Positions 1 through 7,816 of a DNA stretch of 64,000 bases are shown here, piece after piece. Location of the stretch: the NCBI RefSeq assembly GCF_000619805.1, contig NZ_JHUV01000009.1, positions 1-64,000 on the forward strand. The letters run 5' to 3'. The translations under genes and the position numbers were made by a program. The notes beneath the pieces were generated by a model. It saw nothing but the letters and a program-made list of their open reading frames with translations. It ran no database searches and was not told where the DNA came from. Origin of the DNA: Sulfurihydrogenibium subterraneum DSM 15120. GTDB lineage: Bacteria; Aquificota; Aquificia; Aquificales; Hydrogenothermaceae. Numbering within the stretch: the stretch's first letter is position 1; the number at the start of each line of letters is the position of its first letter.

Positions 1-95
1 TTTCAATTCCTCATAGGCACGCTAAAAACTAAGTATAGAACAAATAAAATTTACGACACTAACAGGTTTCAATTCCTCATAGGCACGCTAAAAAC
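1..95 (-). CRISPR. End of a CRISPR array (two repeats, one spacer)
   Basis: Two copies of a 30-nt repeat are visible: 66-95 complete, and 1-29 identical but missing its first base at the window edge. They flank one 36-nt spacer at 30-65. Read on the minus strand the repeat ends in ATTGAAAC, the usual crRNA 5' handle of many type I-B/III repeats. The array is therefore probably transcribed leftwards, with its leader to the right. The rest of the array lies outside the window and no cas gene is present. Subtype is a guess from the repeat alone. Confidence 0.9.
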
Positions 96-351
96 CCTTC
101 TTTAACCTTATTCGGTTGTCAAGGTTAAAATCGTTTATTATCAACTGTTAGATAGTATACTATACTTTTTTAAAAAGTGCAACAGGAATGTAAAAATTCC
201 AGTCGACCTCCAATCCTGCAAAAATCCCTGGAGTTCGACAGTGATTATTTTTCAATTACTTAGATTAATTAATCTCAATTAGCTCACTCTAATTGAGACT
301 CAAAAACTGCCAATTTCGATAGGACGACGACTGCAACTCGGTTTTTTTACT
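96..351 (-). promoter_or_regulatory. CRISPR leader region with inverted repeats
   Basis: This gene-free stretch abuts the last repeat on its leader side. It holds a 10/11-bp inverted repeat (arms 202-212 and 229-239, 16-nt loop), a 14-bp palindrome at 262-275, and a perfect 10-bp stem with a 6-nt loop (273-282 / 289-298). No ORF is apparent. Position and orientation suggest it is the leader used for array transcription and spacer acquisition. The functions of the individual dyads are inferred. Confidence 0.6.
154..182 (-). promoter_or_regulatory. Candidate leader promoter for the CRISPR array
   Basis: On the minus strand TTGCAC (177-182) and TATACT (154-159) are separated by 17 nt, a good sigma-70-type promoter. 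Transcription would start near 147, about 50 nt before the first repeat. A 12-bp palindrome (152-163) covers the -10 box. Confidence 0.6.
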
Positions 352-504
352 CTACCTATTTACAAAATATTGAAAAATGAAGTATGCAATGGCTATAAAT
401 ATTAATGTTTTTACTATCATTCTTATGGCAAATCCTACCACCTTCATAACTACAAAAGCCACTATTAAAACAATCACCAGTTTAACCCAATCTAAGTTTT
501 CCAT
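352..504 (-). CDS. Small hydrophobic membrane protein (50 aa)
   Basis: A 50-codon ORF starts at ATG 504, 13 nt inside the end of the MATE gene, and stops at 352. A purine-rich GGAAGAGAG lies about 8 nt before the ATG, so translation is probably coupled to the MATE gene. The protein has two hydrophobic stretches (about residues 6-24 and 32-47) separated by a short basic turn, so it should be a two-pass inner-membrane peptide. I do not recognise the family. It could be an accessory of the exporter or merely co-transcribed. The overlap and ribosome-binding site argue that it is a real gene. Confidence 0.55.
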   Translation of the reverse strand: MENLDWVKLVIVLIVAFVVMKVVGFAIRMIVKTLIFIAIAYFIFQYFVNR

Positions 505-1817
505 TTTAAATCTCTCTTCCAATATCCTTTTTTAAATACATAATACAGTATTCCAGCTTTTATAAAAGTTTCCATAAACATTGCATAGTAGATGTATAAA
601 ACACTTCCAAACATCTTAGAAAAGATATAAGCAGGTATTATTCTAAAAAACCATAAGGAAGCTGTGTTTATTATAAGTGTTAGTTTGGTTGAGCCAGCTC
701 CTCTTAATGCCCCGCTTAAAACAAAACCTATTGCAAGTGGAACTTGTGTAAGTCCTACAATTTTTAGATATAAAATAGCTTCTTGAATTACTTTTCCATC
801 GTCCGTAAACACCATAGCAAAATACTGCGGAAATAAAAACATTAAAACACCCATAAAACCCATAAAAACCGATGCTATTTTTGCGGTTTGCCAGCCTAAC
901 TTTTCAGCTCCTTCGTAATTTTTTGCCCCTATACTTTGACCTACCAAAGTCATTGCTGCTATTGTAAAACCAAATCCTGGCATAAATGCCAGCCCTTCTA
1001 TCCTAAGTCCTACTTGATACCCTGCCAATGTATAAGTGCCATACTCTGCAATCATTTTAACAAACAGTAAAAAAGAAAAGTAAGTTATGACCCTTTCAGC
1101 TCCTGCTGGAATACCTATACTTAAAACTCTTTTAGCGTAATCTTTTACAAACTGAGGGTATATAGAGATTACTGTCTTCTTTGATAAAAATACATAAAGA
1201 TACAATACAAAGCTAATATAATAACTTATAGCTGTGGCTATTGCAGCTCCTTTTATTCCAAGTGCAGAAAAACCAAATTTACCAAATATTAAAGTATAAG
1301 CTAAAACTGTGTTTATAACGTTTGCAACAATAACTATTTTTAAAGGAGTTTTTGTGTCTCCTGATGCGTTTAAAGCTGAGTATAGAGCAAACTCTATAAA
1401 AATAACAGGAAAGGTTAAAGATATGATAGATAAGTAAGTTTCTCCCGCCTTTACAACTTCTTCAGAAGAACCCATAAATATAAAAACATACTTGGAGAAA
1501 AAAACTCCAAGTATAGTAAAAGGTATAGATATTAAAAAAGCTATAACAGAAGACGTAAAAGTGGTTTTTCCTGCTTCTTCTATCTCTTTTGCACCTACAA
1601 ACCTTGATACAACCGCAGAATTACCAACAGAAAAAGAAGCCATAAATGCGTATAAAAGTCCTAAAAACTGCATAGATATACCAGCTGCAGCTATTGCAAC
1701 AGGAGAGACCCTACCAAGCATAATCATGTCTACAATAACCTGAATCATATCAAAAAGATTACTAAAAGCAGCTGGGACGGCTAAGGAAAGAATCTTTTTA
1801 TTTGTTTGACTTAACAT
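492..1817 (-). CDS. MATE-family multidrug/cation antiporter
   Basis: The 441-residue protein is hydrophobic throughout with about 12 predicted membrane helices, the normal MATE size. It has the two-fold repeated organisation of the family: an N-terminal AVPAAFSNLF segment, and a matching GIPAGAERVI segment near residue 238 that opens the second half. MATE proteins export cationic drugs or metabolites in exchange for Na+ or H+ across the inner membrane. The substrate cannot be read from sequence. The start overlaps the stop of the upstream methyltransferase gene by 7 nt, and the 3' end overlaps the 50-aa ORF, so these genes form one transcription unit with kdsC. Confidence 0.88.
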   Translation of the reverse strand: MLSQTNKKILSLAVPAAFSNLFDMIQVIVDMIMLGRVSPVAIAAAGISMQFLGLLYAFMASFSVGNSAVVSRFVGAKEIEEAGKTTFTSSVIAFLISIPFTILGVFFSKYVFIFMGSSEEVVKAGETYLSIISLTFPVIFIEFALYSALNASGDTKTPLKIVIVANVINTVLAYTLIFGKFGFSALGIKGAAIATAISYYISFVLYLYVFLSKKTVISIYPQFVKDYAKRVLSIGIPAGAERVITYFSFLLFVKMIAEYGTYTLAGYQVGLRIEGLAFMPGFGFTIAAMTLVGQSIGAKNYEGAEKLGWQTAKIASVFMGFMGVLMFLFPQYFAMVFTDDGKVIQEAILYLKIVGLTQVPLAIGFVLSGALRGAGSTKLTLIINTASLWFFRIIPAYIFSKMFGSVLYIYYAMFMETFIKAGILYYVFKKGYWKRDLKWKT

Positions 1818-2365
1818 TTTTTAATTGCTACCAGCGAAGCTTTATAGGCACTTTCTTGATTACAAGTTATAACTTGTTTTTCTTGATAAAATACAATGTG
1901 TAAAGATAAAAATGAGTGTAAAAGCTCATTTTTTCTCAGTAAAAAGTCTTTATTGGTTTTACTTGGAGAGCCTTCTAAAAATGTTTCAAAAATCAAAACT
2001 CCACCTTCTTTTAGAGCTTCCCTTATGTAAGGAAATAAAGACCTTTCTAAAAAGTTTAGATTTACAATCAAGTCATAACTGTTTTGCGCAGGTCTATACT
2101 CTTTCAAATCTGCGTGAATAGGATTTATGTTAGGATGAAGATTTTTAAGCTTTTCTATCGCAACGTCTGATATGTCCACCGCGTCAACTAAAAAGCCATT
2201 TTGAGCTAAAAATAAAGCATTTCTTCCAAGTCCAGCTGCTATGTCAAGGGCTCTTCCTTTGTTTGATAAATGGATAAAATCTTTTAAAATTTGGGAAGGC
2301 TCTTCTTTTGGCAAAAAGCCTTCAAGATATTTTTTGTTCCATCTTTCTCTGTCTTTATCGTTCAT
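1811..2365 (-). CDS. SAM-dependent class I methyltransferase (TehB-like)
   Basis: This 184-residue cytosolic protein has the class I methyltransferase glycine-rich SAM loop ALDIAAGLGRNALFLA (about residues 38-53). A following acidic segment (DAVDIS) and the motif YDLIVNLNFLERSLFP also fit the fold. Size and sequence style resemble small TehB/UbiE-like methyltransferases, but the substrate is unknown. It overlaps kdsC by 4 nt (ATGA) upstream and the MATE gene by 7 nt downstream, which indicates tight translational coupling. A role in detoxification together with the exporter is possible but inferred only from adjacency. Confidence 0.8.
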   Translation of the reverse strand: MNDKDRERWNKKYLEGFLPKEEPSQILKDFIHLSNKGRALDIAAGLGRNALFLAQNGFLVDAVDISDVAIEKLKNLHPNINPIHADLKEYRPAQNSYDLIVNLNFLERSLFPYIREALKEGGVLIFETFLEGSPSKTNKDFLLRKNELLHSFLSLHIVFYQEKQVITCNQESAYKASLVAIKKC

Positions 2366-2886
2366 TCTAAATTACAGTACTTTTTTATTATATCTTTGTA
2401 TTTACCTTGTATTTTTAAAACAAGGTCTATCACTTCTCTTACAGCTCCGTTTCCACCTTCTTGTTTTGTTATGTATATACAAAGCTTTTTAACTTCTTCT
2501 GGAGCTGATGGAACAGTTGCGGGAAAACCAACCCTTTTTAAAACGGGAATATCAACTATATCATCTCCCATGTATAAAATTTCTTCATCTTGTAGGGAGT
2601 ACTTTTCTTTAATGTATTTATAATGTTGAAGTTTGTTAGAAGAGTTTTGAAAAACTTCAGTTATACCAAGTTCAACTGCTCTTTTGTTTACTATCTCAGA
2701 GTTTCTTCCTGTTATTATGGCTGTTTTTATGCCTGATAGATGAAGCATATGTATTCCTATTCCATCTTTTACACAAAAGTTTTTAATCTCTCTACCTTCA
2801 CTGTCATAGATGATTTTTCCATCTGTAAGGACACCATCTACGTCAAAAATAAACCACTTAATCTTTTTAGCTTTTTCTTCTAACAT
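2362..2886 (-). CDS. kdsC: 3-deoxy-D-manno-octulosonate 8-phosphate phosphatase
   Basis: KdsC removes phosphate from KDO-8-P in the cytosol during synthesis of the lipopolysaccharide inner-core sugar. The 174-residue length is typical of the capless HAD phosphatases of this family. HAD motif I is FDVDGVLTDG (residues 13-22, nucleophile and acid/base Asp). Motif II is in IITGRNS, and motif IV is MGDDIVDIPVL. It is the first gene of a unit with the methyltransferase and MATE genes. A TA-rich sequence (GATAAAAT) directly upstream, behind a terminator-like hairpin, may be its promoter. Confidence 0.93.
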   Translation of the reverse strand: MLEEKAKKIKWFIFDVDGVLTDGKIIYDSEGREIKNFCVKDGIGIHMLHLSGIKTAIITGRNSEIVNKRAVELGITEVFQNSSNKLQHYKYIKEKYSLQDEEILYMGDDIVDIPVLKRVGFPATVPSAPEEVKKLCIYITKQEGGNGAVREVIDLVLKIQGKYKDIIKKYCNLE

Positions 2887-2910
2887 AGGTAATATTTTAT
2901 CATAATTAGG

Positions 2911-2932
2911 AAGGTGGCTTAAAAGCCACCTT
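2911..2932 (-). terminator. Hairpin between the DUF302 gene and kdsC
   Basis: Perfectly complementary arms 2911-2920 and 2923-2932 (effective stem about 8 bp, AAGGTGGC/GCCACCTT) lie just past the DUF302 stop codon. The T-run after the stem is stronger on the plus strand than on the minus strand, so on the minus strand it is a weak or bidirectional-looking terminator. It marks the end of the long sox-linked transcript. Confidence 0.55.
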
Positions 2933-2938
2933 TTTGAT

Positions 2939-3481
2939 TTACATAAGAGATTTTATAGCTTCATCTATTCTTTTTTCCAACTCTTCAACAGCTTCTTTAG
3001 CCTGTGGATATTTTGTTCCATCTAAAAGTAGAGAAGGTCTTGTTCTGACTATGTAAGTTTTGTCATCACCTTCGTACTGGTATATTGTTATAACAAACGG
3101 GGATAAAGCTATAGCGTTAGGGTCGTTAGTTACGATTTTATAAAGAGTTGCCATGCTTGTAACTAAGAAGTTTTGCATGTAGTCAATTTTTAATTTTTTG
3201 TAATCAGGGAAGAGTTTTATGTTGTTTGCAAGTGGAGCCACTGGGTCTGTTGTTGTAACTACTATTATCTGTGCAGCTTCTAAGTTTCCTTTTAGAGCTA
3301 TCATAACATCTCCTGGGTCTCCATCAACTTTATAAACAACCAATCCTTTTCCAGAGTCTGAGCCTTCAGTTTTACTTTGTGTAGAGGAGGTTTGTTGTTG
3401 AGGTTTGGTTTCTTTTTTTTCTTTTGCGTAAGATATGGATACTGTTGTAAATAGTAAAAGTGCTAAAAGAGCTCTTAACAT
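2939..3481 (-). CDS. Exported DUF302-like protein
   Basis: This 180-residue protein has a clear signal peptide (residues 1-19, ending SISYA), then a low-complexity K/T/S/Q-rich linker to about residue 45. The following domain resembles DUF302 (V-Y-K-V-D start, FLVTSMATLYKIV, and a closing LDGTKYPQ region). It is therefore probably periplasmic. It is the last gene of the minus-strand sox-linked series, and a second DUF302 protein lies at 7817-8446. DUF302 proteins have no settled biochemical role but recur in sulfur-oxidation loci. GGAGG sits 8 nt before the ATG. The family call is from pattern only. Confidence 0.62.
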   Translation of the reverse strand: MLRALLALLLFTTVSISYAKEKKETKPQQQTSSTQSKTEGSDSGKGLVVYKVDGDPGDVMIALKGNLEAAQIIVVTTTDPVAPLANNIKLFPDYKKLKIDYMQNFLVTSMATLYKIVTNDPNAIALSPFVITIYQYEGDDKTYIVRTRPSLLLDGTKYPQAKEAVEELEKRIDEAIKSLM

Positions 3482-3523
3482 AAAAACACCTCCTATTTTT
3501 TTATAAAATTATATCAAAATATA

Positions 3524-3985
3524 TTAATGTATTGGAATATAAGCGTACCCTTCGTTTTGCCAGTTGACAAGACCTATAAAGGCATTAGGGATAAGCTCTA
3601 CGAATGGGTATAAGGTTTTAGGGTCAATTTTTTTACCTTTCATTCCTTGTTCACACATCTGAAACCTTACGCCGTAATTTTTATGAAGGTATTCTAACTT
3701 TGCTTGTAATTCTTTTTGTGCTTCTATTAAAGTTTTATCGTCTTTGTAAGGAGAGTTTTGAAGGTCTTTTATGAAAAACTTGTAAGCATCGCCGTGTATT
3801 ATAACTACTACTTTTAACTCTTTTAGATTATTTTTATAGTATTCTGCAGAATTTGCTACACCACTTAAAAGATACATTTTAAACCTGTTTAAATCCCCTG
3901 TGGTAAGGTTGATAACCGCTTTTGGATTGTCCTGTCCAAATGAAAAACCTATAAAAAGAAGGATAAAAGCTAAAAACTTTTTCAC
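3524..3985 (-). CDS. Exported DsrE-like protein (paralogue 2)
   Basis: I chose the GTG at 3985, which has GGGAGG 7 nt upstream. The longer TTG-initiated version would overlap the preceding gene and bury that ribosome-binding site. The 153-residue product has a signal peptide (residues 1-18), then a DsrE/DUF1791-type fold: VVVIIHGDAYKF, a single cysteine at Cys111 in YGVRFQMCEQGM, and the family-typical ending GYAYIPIH. DsrE-like proteins handle sulfane sulfur on a cysteine in the cytosol, whereas this one should be periplasmic. It pairs with a paralogue at 5960-6463. A sulfur-carrier role is inference. Confidence 0.72.
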   Translation of the reverse strand: MKKFLAFILLFIGFSFGQDNPKAVINLTTGDLNRFKMYLLSGVANSAEYYKNNLKELKVVVIIHGDAYKFFIKDLQNSPYKDDKTLIEAQKELQAKLEYLHKNYGVRFQMCEQGMKGKKIDPKTLYPFVELIPNAFIGLVNWQNEGYAYIPIH

Positions 3986-4001
3986 AGTAATACCTCCCAA
4001 A

Positions 4002-4922
4002 TTATTCAAAATCTTCTAAGTCTAAATCGTTATATATTTTATAAACGTTGGCATCGTTAAATACATCGTACATAACATAATTTTTATAAGGAGAGTTTTG
4101 GTTTATGTAAGCTTTTATCTCGTCTAAGGATTTGCCTTGTTCTTTTAGTTTTTTAATTGTATTGCGAGTGTATTCTAAGTAGTTATAAGTAAAGTCAATA
4201 GCTTTTTTATCCATAGGTTCGTTATGTCCGCCTAATATTACTTTAGGGTCTAAATTTTTCATCTCATTTAAAACTTTTAGCCAGTTTTTAGAAGAAGCTC
4301 CTCTGTCTCCTGCAAAAGGTATTCTGTTTATATAAACTAAGTCCCCTGCAAATAGGACTTTGTCATTTTTTACAAAAACTACTATATCGTTGTTTGTATG
4401 GGCTGGGGTCAGAGATATAATTGATAATTCGTATTCTCCTACTTTTAAGGTTTTTTTGTCTGATATCTCAATATCTGCAGGAATAAGTTTTACATTTTTG
4501 TATAATCCTCCAAACCTTTGGTTTGAAGCTTCAAGGGTCATTTTTGCTTCTGGTGAGTTATAAAACTCGTTAAGTTTTTTGTGGGCTATAACCGTTGCAC
4601 CAGCTTGCTTAAATGTAGAAGCTCCATACCAATGGTCTGGGTGATAGTGTGTAATGATAAGGTATTTAACAGGCGATTTTTTTACTTTCATTAGCTCGTC
4701 ATAAAACTCTTTTGAAAGATCTGGCGTTGATAGGCTGTCTATCACTACCCATCCTTCTTTTGTTAAGATAGCGTAAGCGTTTGACATAAAACCTCTATTT
4801 TCTACAGATGGCATAGCATCAACACCGCGAACCATATACATGTTCTTGTGAAACTGCTTTAATTCCATAGCAAAGGTGTTTGATACTACCAAAAGTAGTA
4901 AAGCTAAAATAATTTTTTTCAT
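4002..4922 (-). CDS. Exported metallo-beta-lactamase-fold hydrolase (SoxH-like)
   Basis: A 306-residue protein with a signal peptide (residues 1-18) and a metallo-beta-lactamase domain. The metal-binding HYHPDH is at residues 92-97, with downstream ligands in TPAHTNND, FAGDLVYI and LGGHNEP. Proteins of this type (SoxH and relatives) accompany sox clusters, but their substrate is not established. Thiolester or persulfide hydrolysis is possible. GGAGG precedes the ATG by 6 nt. It lies between the di-haem peroxidase and the second DsrE-like gene, 13-16 nt from each, so it is co-transcribed with them. It is too long and too unlike class B lactamases for antibiotic hydrolysis to be likely. Confidence 0.8.
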   Translation of the reverse strand: MKKIILALLLLVVSNTFAMELKQFHKNMYMVRGVDAMPSVENRGFMSNAYAILTKEGWVVIDSLSTPDLSKEFYDELMKVKKSPVKYLIITHYHPDHWYGASTFKQAGATVIAHKKLNEFYNSPEAKMTLEASNQRFGGLYKNVKLIPADIEISDKKTLKVGEYELSIISLTPAHTNNDIVVFVKNDKVLFAGDLVYINRIPFAGDRGASSKNWLKVLNEMKNLDPKVILGGHNEPMDKKAIDFTYNYLEYTRNTIKKLKEQGKSLDEIKAYINQNSPYKNYVMYDVFNDANVYKIYNDLDLEDFE

Positions 4923-4935
4923 GGTTTACCTCCAT

Positions 4936-5949
4936 TTATTGAGTTGGTAAAATAGGTGGTTTGGTATACTCTTTTGGAATATCTCCTGTTAAACTGTTTA
5001 GAAAAGATTTTATAAATTCTACTTGTTCTTTATTCAACTCTTTATTTAGCTGAACTTTAGCCATAATCCATATTGCATCTTCAATATTTTTTACAGAACC
5101 ATCGTGAAAGTATGGAGCTGTCATCATAACATTTCTCAAGATTGGAACTTTAAAAACATACTTGTCTTCTTCATTTTTAGTAACAACGTATCTACCTTCA
5201 TCTATATTTTCACTTTTTGTGTAATTCCAGTAAGGTTGGAATATACCAAATTTCTGATACGTATTTCCACCCAGGAGAGAGCCATTATGACAAGATACAC
5301 ATCCTACTTCCATAAAAAGCTTTAAACCCTTCTTTTCTTTTTCTGTTAATGCTTTTGTATTTCCTTTTAAAAATTCGTCAAATCTTGAAGGAGTAGACAG
5401 GGTTCTCTCAAATGCACCTATGGCTTTTGCTATGTTTTCTGCTTTTACTGGGTCGTTTTCATTAGGGAAGGCTTTTTTAAAGAGCTCTACGTATTCAGGT
5501 ATAAATTTTAATTTGTTTTCTACTTCTTCTTTTGATTTATTACCAAAGGCTGCGGGTCCTGTTAAGGATTGTAGAGCTTGGTCTTCTACATCTTTTCTAT
5601 TTCCTATCCAGTGTTGAACAAACTGACCAGCGGAATTTAGGACTGTTGGAGCATTCCTTGGTTGTAATGCTAATGCACCCATCTGTCTGGCAGCTGGAGA
5701 TGAGTAGTAGTATTCTATAGCATGGCAAGTAGCACAGCTTATCATATCGTTTGTTGAAAGTCTTCTTTCAAAAAAGAGTAATCTACCTAAATTTACCTTC
5801 TCTTTTGTTATCTCATTATCTTTAGATGGAAATGTTTTAGGCAAGGGAGAAAAGTAGTTTTGAGCTTGTTTTAATAAGTCTTTATCTGAATAATCTTTTG
5901 ATATTACAGTTGTAGCTAAAGCTAAACTTACAATTAAAACTTTTTTCAT
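4936..5949 (-). CDS. Di-haem cytochrome c peroxidase / MauG-family protein
   Basis: The 337-residue protein has a signal peptide (about residues 1-17) and two c-type haem motifs, CATCH at 72-76 and CVSCH at 217-221. It also has the conserved RNAPTVLNS and AYFHDGS segments of bacterial di-haem cytochrome c peroxidases. It would reduce peroxide with electrons from a periplasmic c cytochrome, or, as in MauG, act as an oxidase on a partner protein. Its place within the sox-linked module suggests either peroxide defence for periplasmic sulfur proteins or an accessory oxidation step. Only GGGG precedes the start, a weak ribosome-binding site. Confidence 0.88.
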   Translation of the reverse strand: MKKVLIVSLALATTVISKDYSDKDLLKQAQNYFSPLPKTFPSKDNEITKEKVNLGRLLFFERRLSTNDMISCATCHAIEYYYSSPAARQMGALALQPRNAPTVLNSAGQFVQHWIGNRKDVEDQALQSLTGPAAFGNKSKEEVENKLKFIPEYVELFKKAFPNENDPVKAENIAKAIGAFERTLSTPSRFDEFLKGNTKALTEKEKKGLKLFMEVGCVSCHNGSLLGGNTYQKFGIFQPYWNYTKSENIDEGRYVVTKNEEDKYVFKVPILRNVMMTAPYFHDGSVKNIEDAIWIMAKVQLNKELNKEQVEFIKSFLNSLTGDIPKEYTKPPILPTQ

Positions 5950-5959
5950 GGTTTAACCC

Positions 5960-6463
5960 CTATTTATAACTTTCTTTAACTTTATTTAAATCGTGGACAA
6001 CTGCTGGTATTAATCTATAACCTTCTTCTTGTAATTTTGCAAGTTCTACAACACCTGCAGGGACAATTATAATAAAAGGTTGCATGTCTTCTTCTTTTAA
6101 ACCAAAAAATCTCATGGTATTTCTACACACGTAAATTTTAAGTCCGTAGCTTTGTGTCATTGATTTAAGCCTATCTATTACTTCTTTGTGTTTTTCGTAG
6201 TTCTTCTTTGCAAATATTAAAACTTCTGCACCGTGGCTTACTATTGCTAACTTGTACTCTCCCATTGGGTTAAACTCATCGTAGGCTTTGATAAAGTTAG
6301 ATATAAAGTTAGTAGCCATAACGCTGTTCGAAGGATTTTCAAGCGTCCAATCAAAAACAGCTTTAATTTTGTCTGGAAGTGTAGAGTCAAACTGTGGTTT
6401 TTCTTGAGAAAAGGATTTTAGAGAAAAAAGCAAAACTACAAAAAGCACAAAAAATTTTTTCAT
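5960..6463 (-). CDS. Exported DsrE-like protein (paralogue 1)
   Basis: A 167-residue protein with a signal peptide (residues 1-19, ending SFSQ) and a DsrE/DUF1791-like domain. It has LAIVSHGAEVLIFAKK, a single cysteine Cys113 in YGLKIYVCRNTM, then VPAGVVELAKLQEEGYRLIP. The cysteine aligns by context with Cys111 of the paralogue at 3524-3985, so a conserved periplasmic cysteine is the likely working residue. GGAGG lies 6 nt upstream of the ATG. A strong terminator separates it from the porin gene upstream, so it may be expressed at a lower level, by read-through or from its own promoter. Function in sulfur transfer is inferred from family and context. Confidence 0.75.
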   Translation of the reverse strand: MKKFFVLFVVLLFSLKSFSQEKPQFDSTLPDKIKAVFDWTLENPSNSVMATNFISNFIKAYDEFNPMGEYKLAIVSHGAEVLIFAKKNYEKHKEVIDRLKSMTQSYGLKIYVCRNTMRFFGLKEEDMQPFIIIVPAGVVELAKLQEEGYRLIPAVVHDLNKVKESYK

Positions 6464-6477
6464 GTCTTTCCTCCTAC

Positions 6478-6504
6478 AAAAAAACCCTTCCTAAAAAGGA
6501 AGGG
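6478..6504 (-). terminator. Rho-independent terminator after the porin gene
   Basis: On the minus strand CCCTTCC/GGAAGGG (arms 6498-6504 and 6485-6491) form a 7-bp stem with a 6-nt loop, followed by seven T (6484-6478). This is a textbook intrinsic terminator immediately after the porin stop codon. Confidence 0.88.
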
Positions 6505-6516
6505 CTGGTAAATCCT

Positions 6517-7791
6517 TCAGAATATTAATTGTAATCCAACACCTATGTAATCTCCAGCTTTATCTGTTCCGTACCAAGAGTATGGTGATTTCGAACTTCC
6601 ATCTTGGTTAGCATAATGAATATTTAACTTCATATTGTTTCCTTTTATATACCAGTTTAAACCAATATCAGTAACTTTAAACTTACCATCACCATTTGGA
6701 CTTGAATTACCACCAGCTTTTAATTCAGAATAGGTTATAGCAGGTTCTAAGATTGTTTTGTTCGGTAATGTAAAGTTATAGCCAGCTCTTATGTGCCATA
6801 CTTTGTCTTTGTAGTTTAAAGCTGAGTTGTCAAAGTTTCTTTTTAGCTCGTCATACTCTGCGTTAAATGTAAAGTCTTTGTAGTTTGCCAGTATATCAAA
6901 ACCAAGTAATTGATTCGATTTAAAATCATCTGTTTTTCCTTGATAAGCGTAGTTAATAGCTACGGTTGCTCCATTTCTTTTCCCAAAGTAGTTAACTTTA
7001 TATCCCATTCCGTATTTTTTCATTTCAGGGTCTCCAAGAGAAAGAGCTACTCTTGCAGTTAAGAGTGGATTCCAATTTTTATCAGTTTTGTATTTATCAG
7101 TGTTAAATACTCCAAAGTTGTAGTTTATTCCCCACTTTGCTTTTTCATCGTTGTAAAGACCACCAATATTTATACCTGTTTCACGACCTGGTCCTGTTTT
7201 GACTAAGTGCTGTCTTGGATAAAAGTTTGTAAGTGCCTTTTCAAAAGAAGTAACTTCAAATCCTGCTGTAATGCTTTCTCTACCTACCTGTGGTCTAAAA
7301 TAACCTACCGTAATGTTAGCCCAGTTTTTATGAAGTGCATAAGTGAAAAACGCATCCCAAAGATAGAATTGTTGATTGTTTGAGTTTAGCCCTACTAATC
7401 CTATGGATTTTGATGTTTTTGATTTATTTGGACTTTGAGCTGTTTGACTTTGAGCTAAAGCTGTATGTGAATCCAAACCAACGTTATCATAGGCAAACCA
7501 TACTCTCCAAGATAAATCTTCATTAATTTTACCTTGAAATCCTACTCTTGATCTTCTTAAAAGAAAATCGGCTCTGTTTTTTTCAGAAGTGAAATTTGTA
7601 CATTTGCCTGTATTGTCTATAGCTGTACATTCCACCCTATCCATCGTGTAAACGCCCCAGAGCTGGTTCATGAAGAAGATTTCTAACTCTTTTCCATCTC
7701 CAAAGTAAAACTTAGGAGCTGCTTGAGATGGGTTTGCCAGTAAGGTTGTTGCAGCCAATCCTACAGCTGTTGAGAGAACTACTTTTCTCAT
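6517..7791 (-). CDS. Outer-membrane porin (phosphate-selective porin O/P type)
   Basis: A 424-residue protein with a signal peptide (residues 1-24, ending PSQAA). The alternating aromatic/polar pattern is typical of a 16-strand beta barrel, and it ends in GLQLIF with the C-terminal Phe recognised by the BAM machinery. Sequence style resembles the OprO/OprP-like porins common in Aquificales and sulfur oxidisers. In this context it may admit thiosulfate or other sulfur oxyanions to the periplasmic Sox proteins (inference). GGAGG precedes the ATG, and the gene starts 25 nt after the DUF302 lipoprotein gene. The following terminator suggests the porin ends the strongly expressed part of the operon. 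Confidence 0.82.
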   Translation of the reverse strand: MRKVVLSTAVGLAATTLLANPSQAAPKFYFGDGKELEIFFMNQLWGVYTMDRVECTAIDNTGKCTNFTSEKNRADFLLRRSRVGFQGKINEDLSWRVWFAYDNVGLDSHTALAQSQTAQSPNKSKTSKSIGLVGLNSNNQQFYLWDAFFTYALHKNWANITVGYFRPQVGRESITAGFEVTSFEKALTNFYPRQHLVKTGPGRETGINIGGLYNDEKAKWGINYNFGVFNTDKYKTDKNWNPLLTARVALSLGDPEMKKYGMGYKVNYFGKRNGATVAINYAYQGKTDDFKSNQLLGFDILANYKDFTFNAEYDELKRNFDNSALNYKDKVWHIRAGYNFTLPNKTILEPAITYSELKAGGNSSPNGDGKFKVTDIGLNWYIKGNNMKLNIHYANQDGSSKSPYSWYGTDKAGDYIGVGLQLIF

Positions 7792-7816
7792 GATAACTAA
7801 CCTCCTTAAAGTGATT

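Noticed and set aside
1492-1743. Plus-strand 83-aa ORF inside the MATE gene
   Set aside because: Antisense shadow of a clear coding sequence, with low-complexity composition and no ribosome-binding site. The other opposite-strand ORFs inside recognised genes were left out for the same reason.
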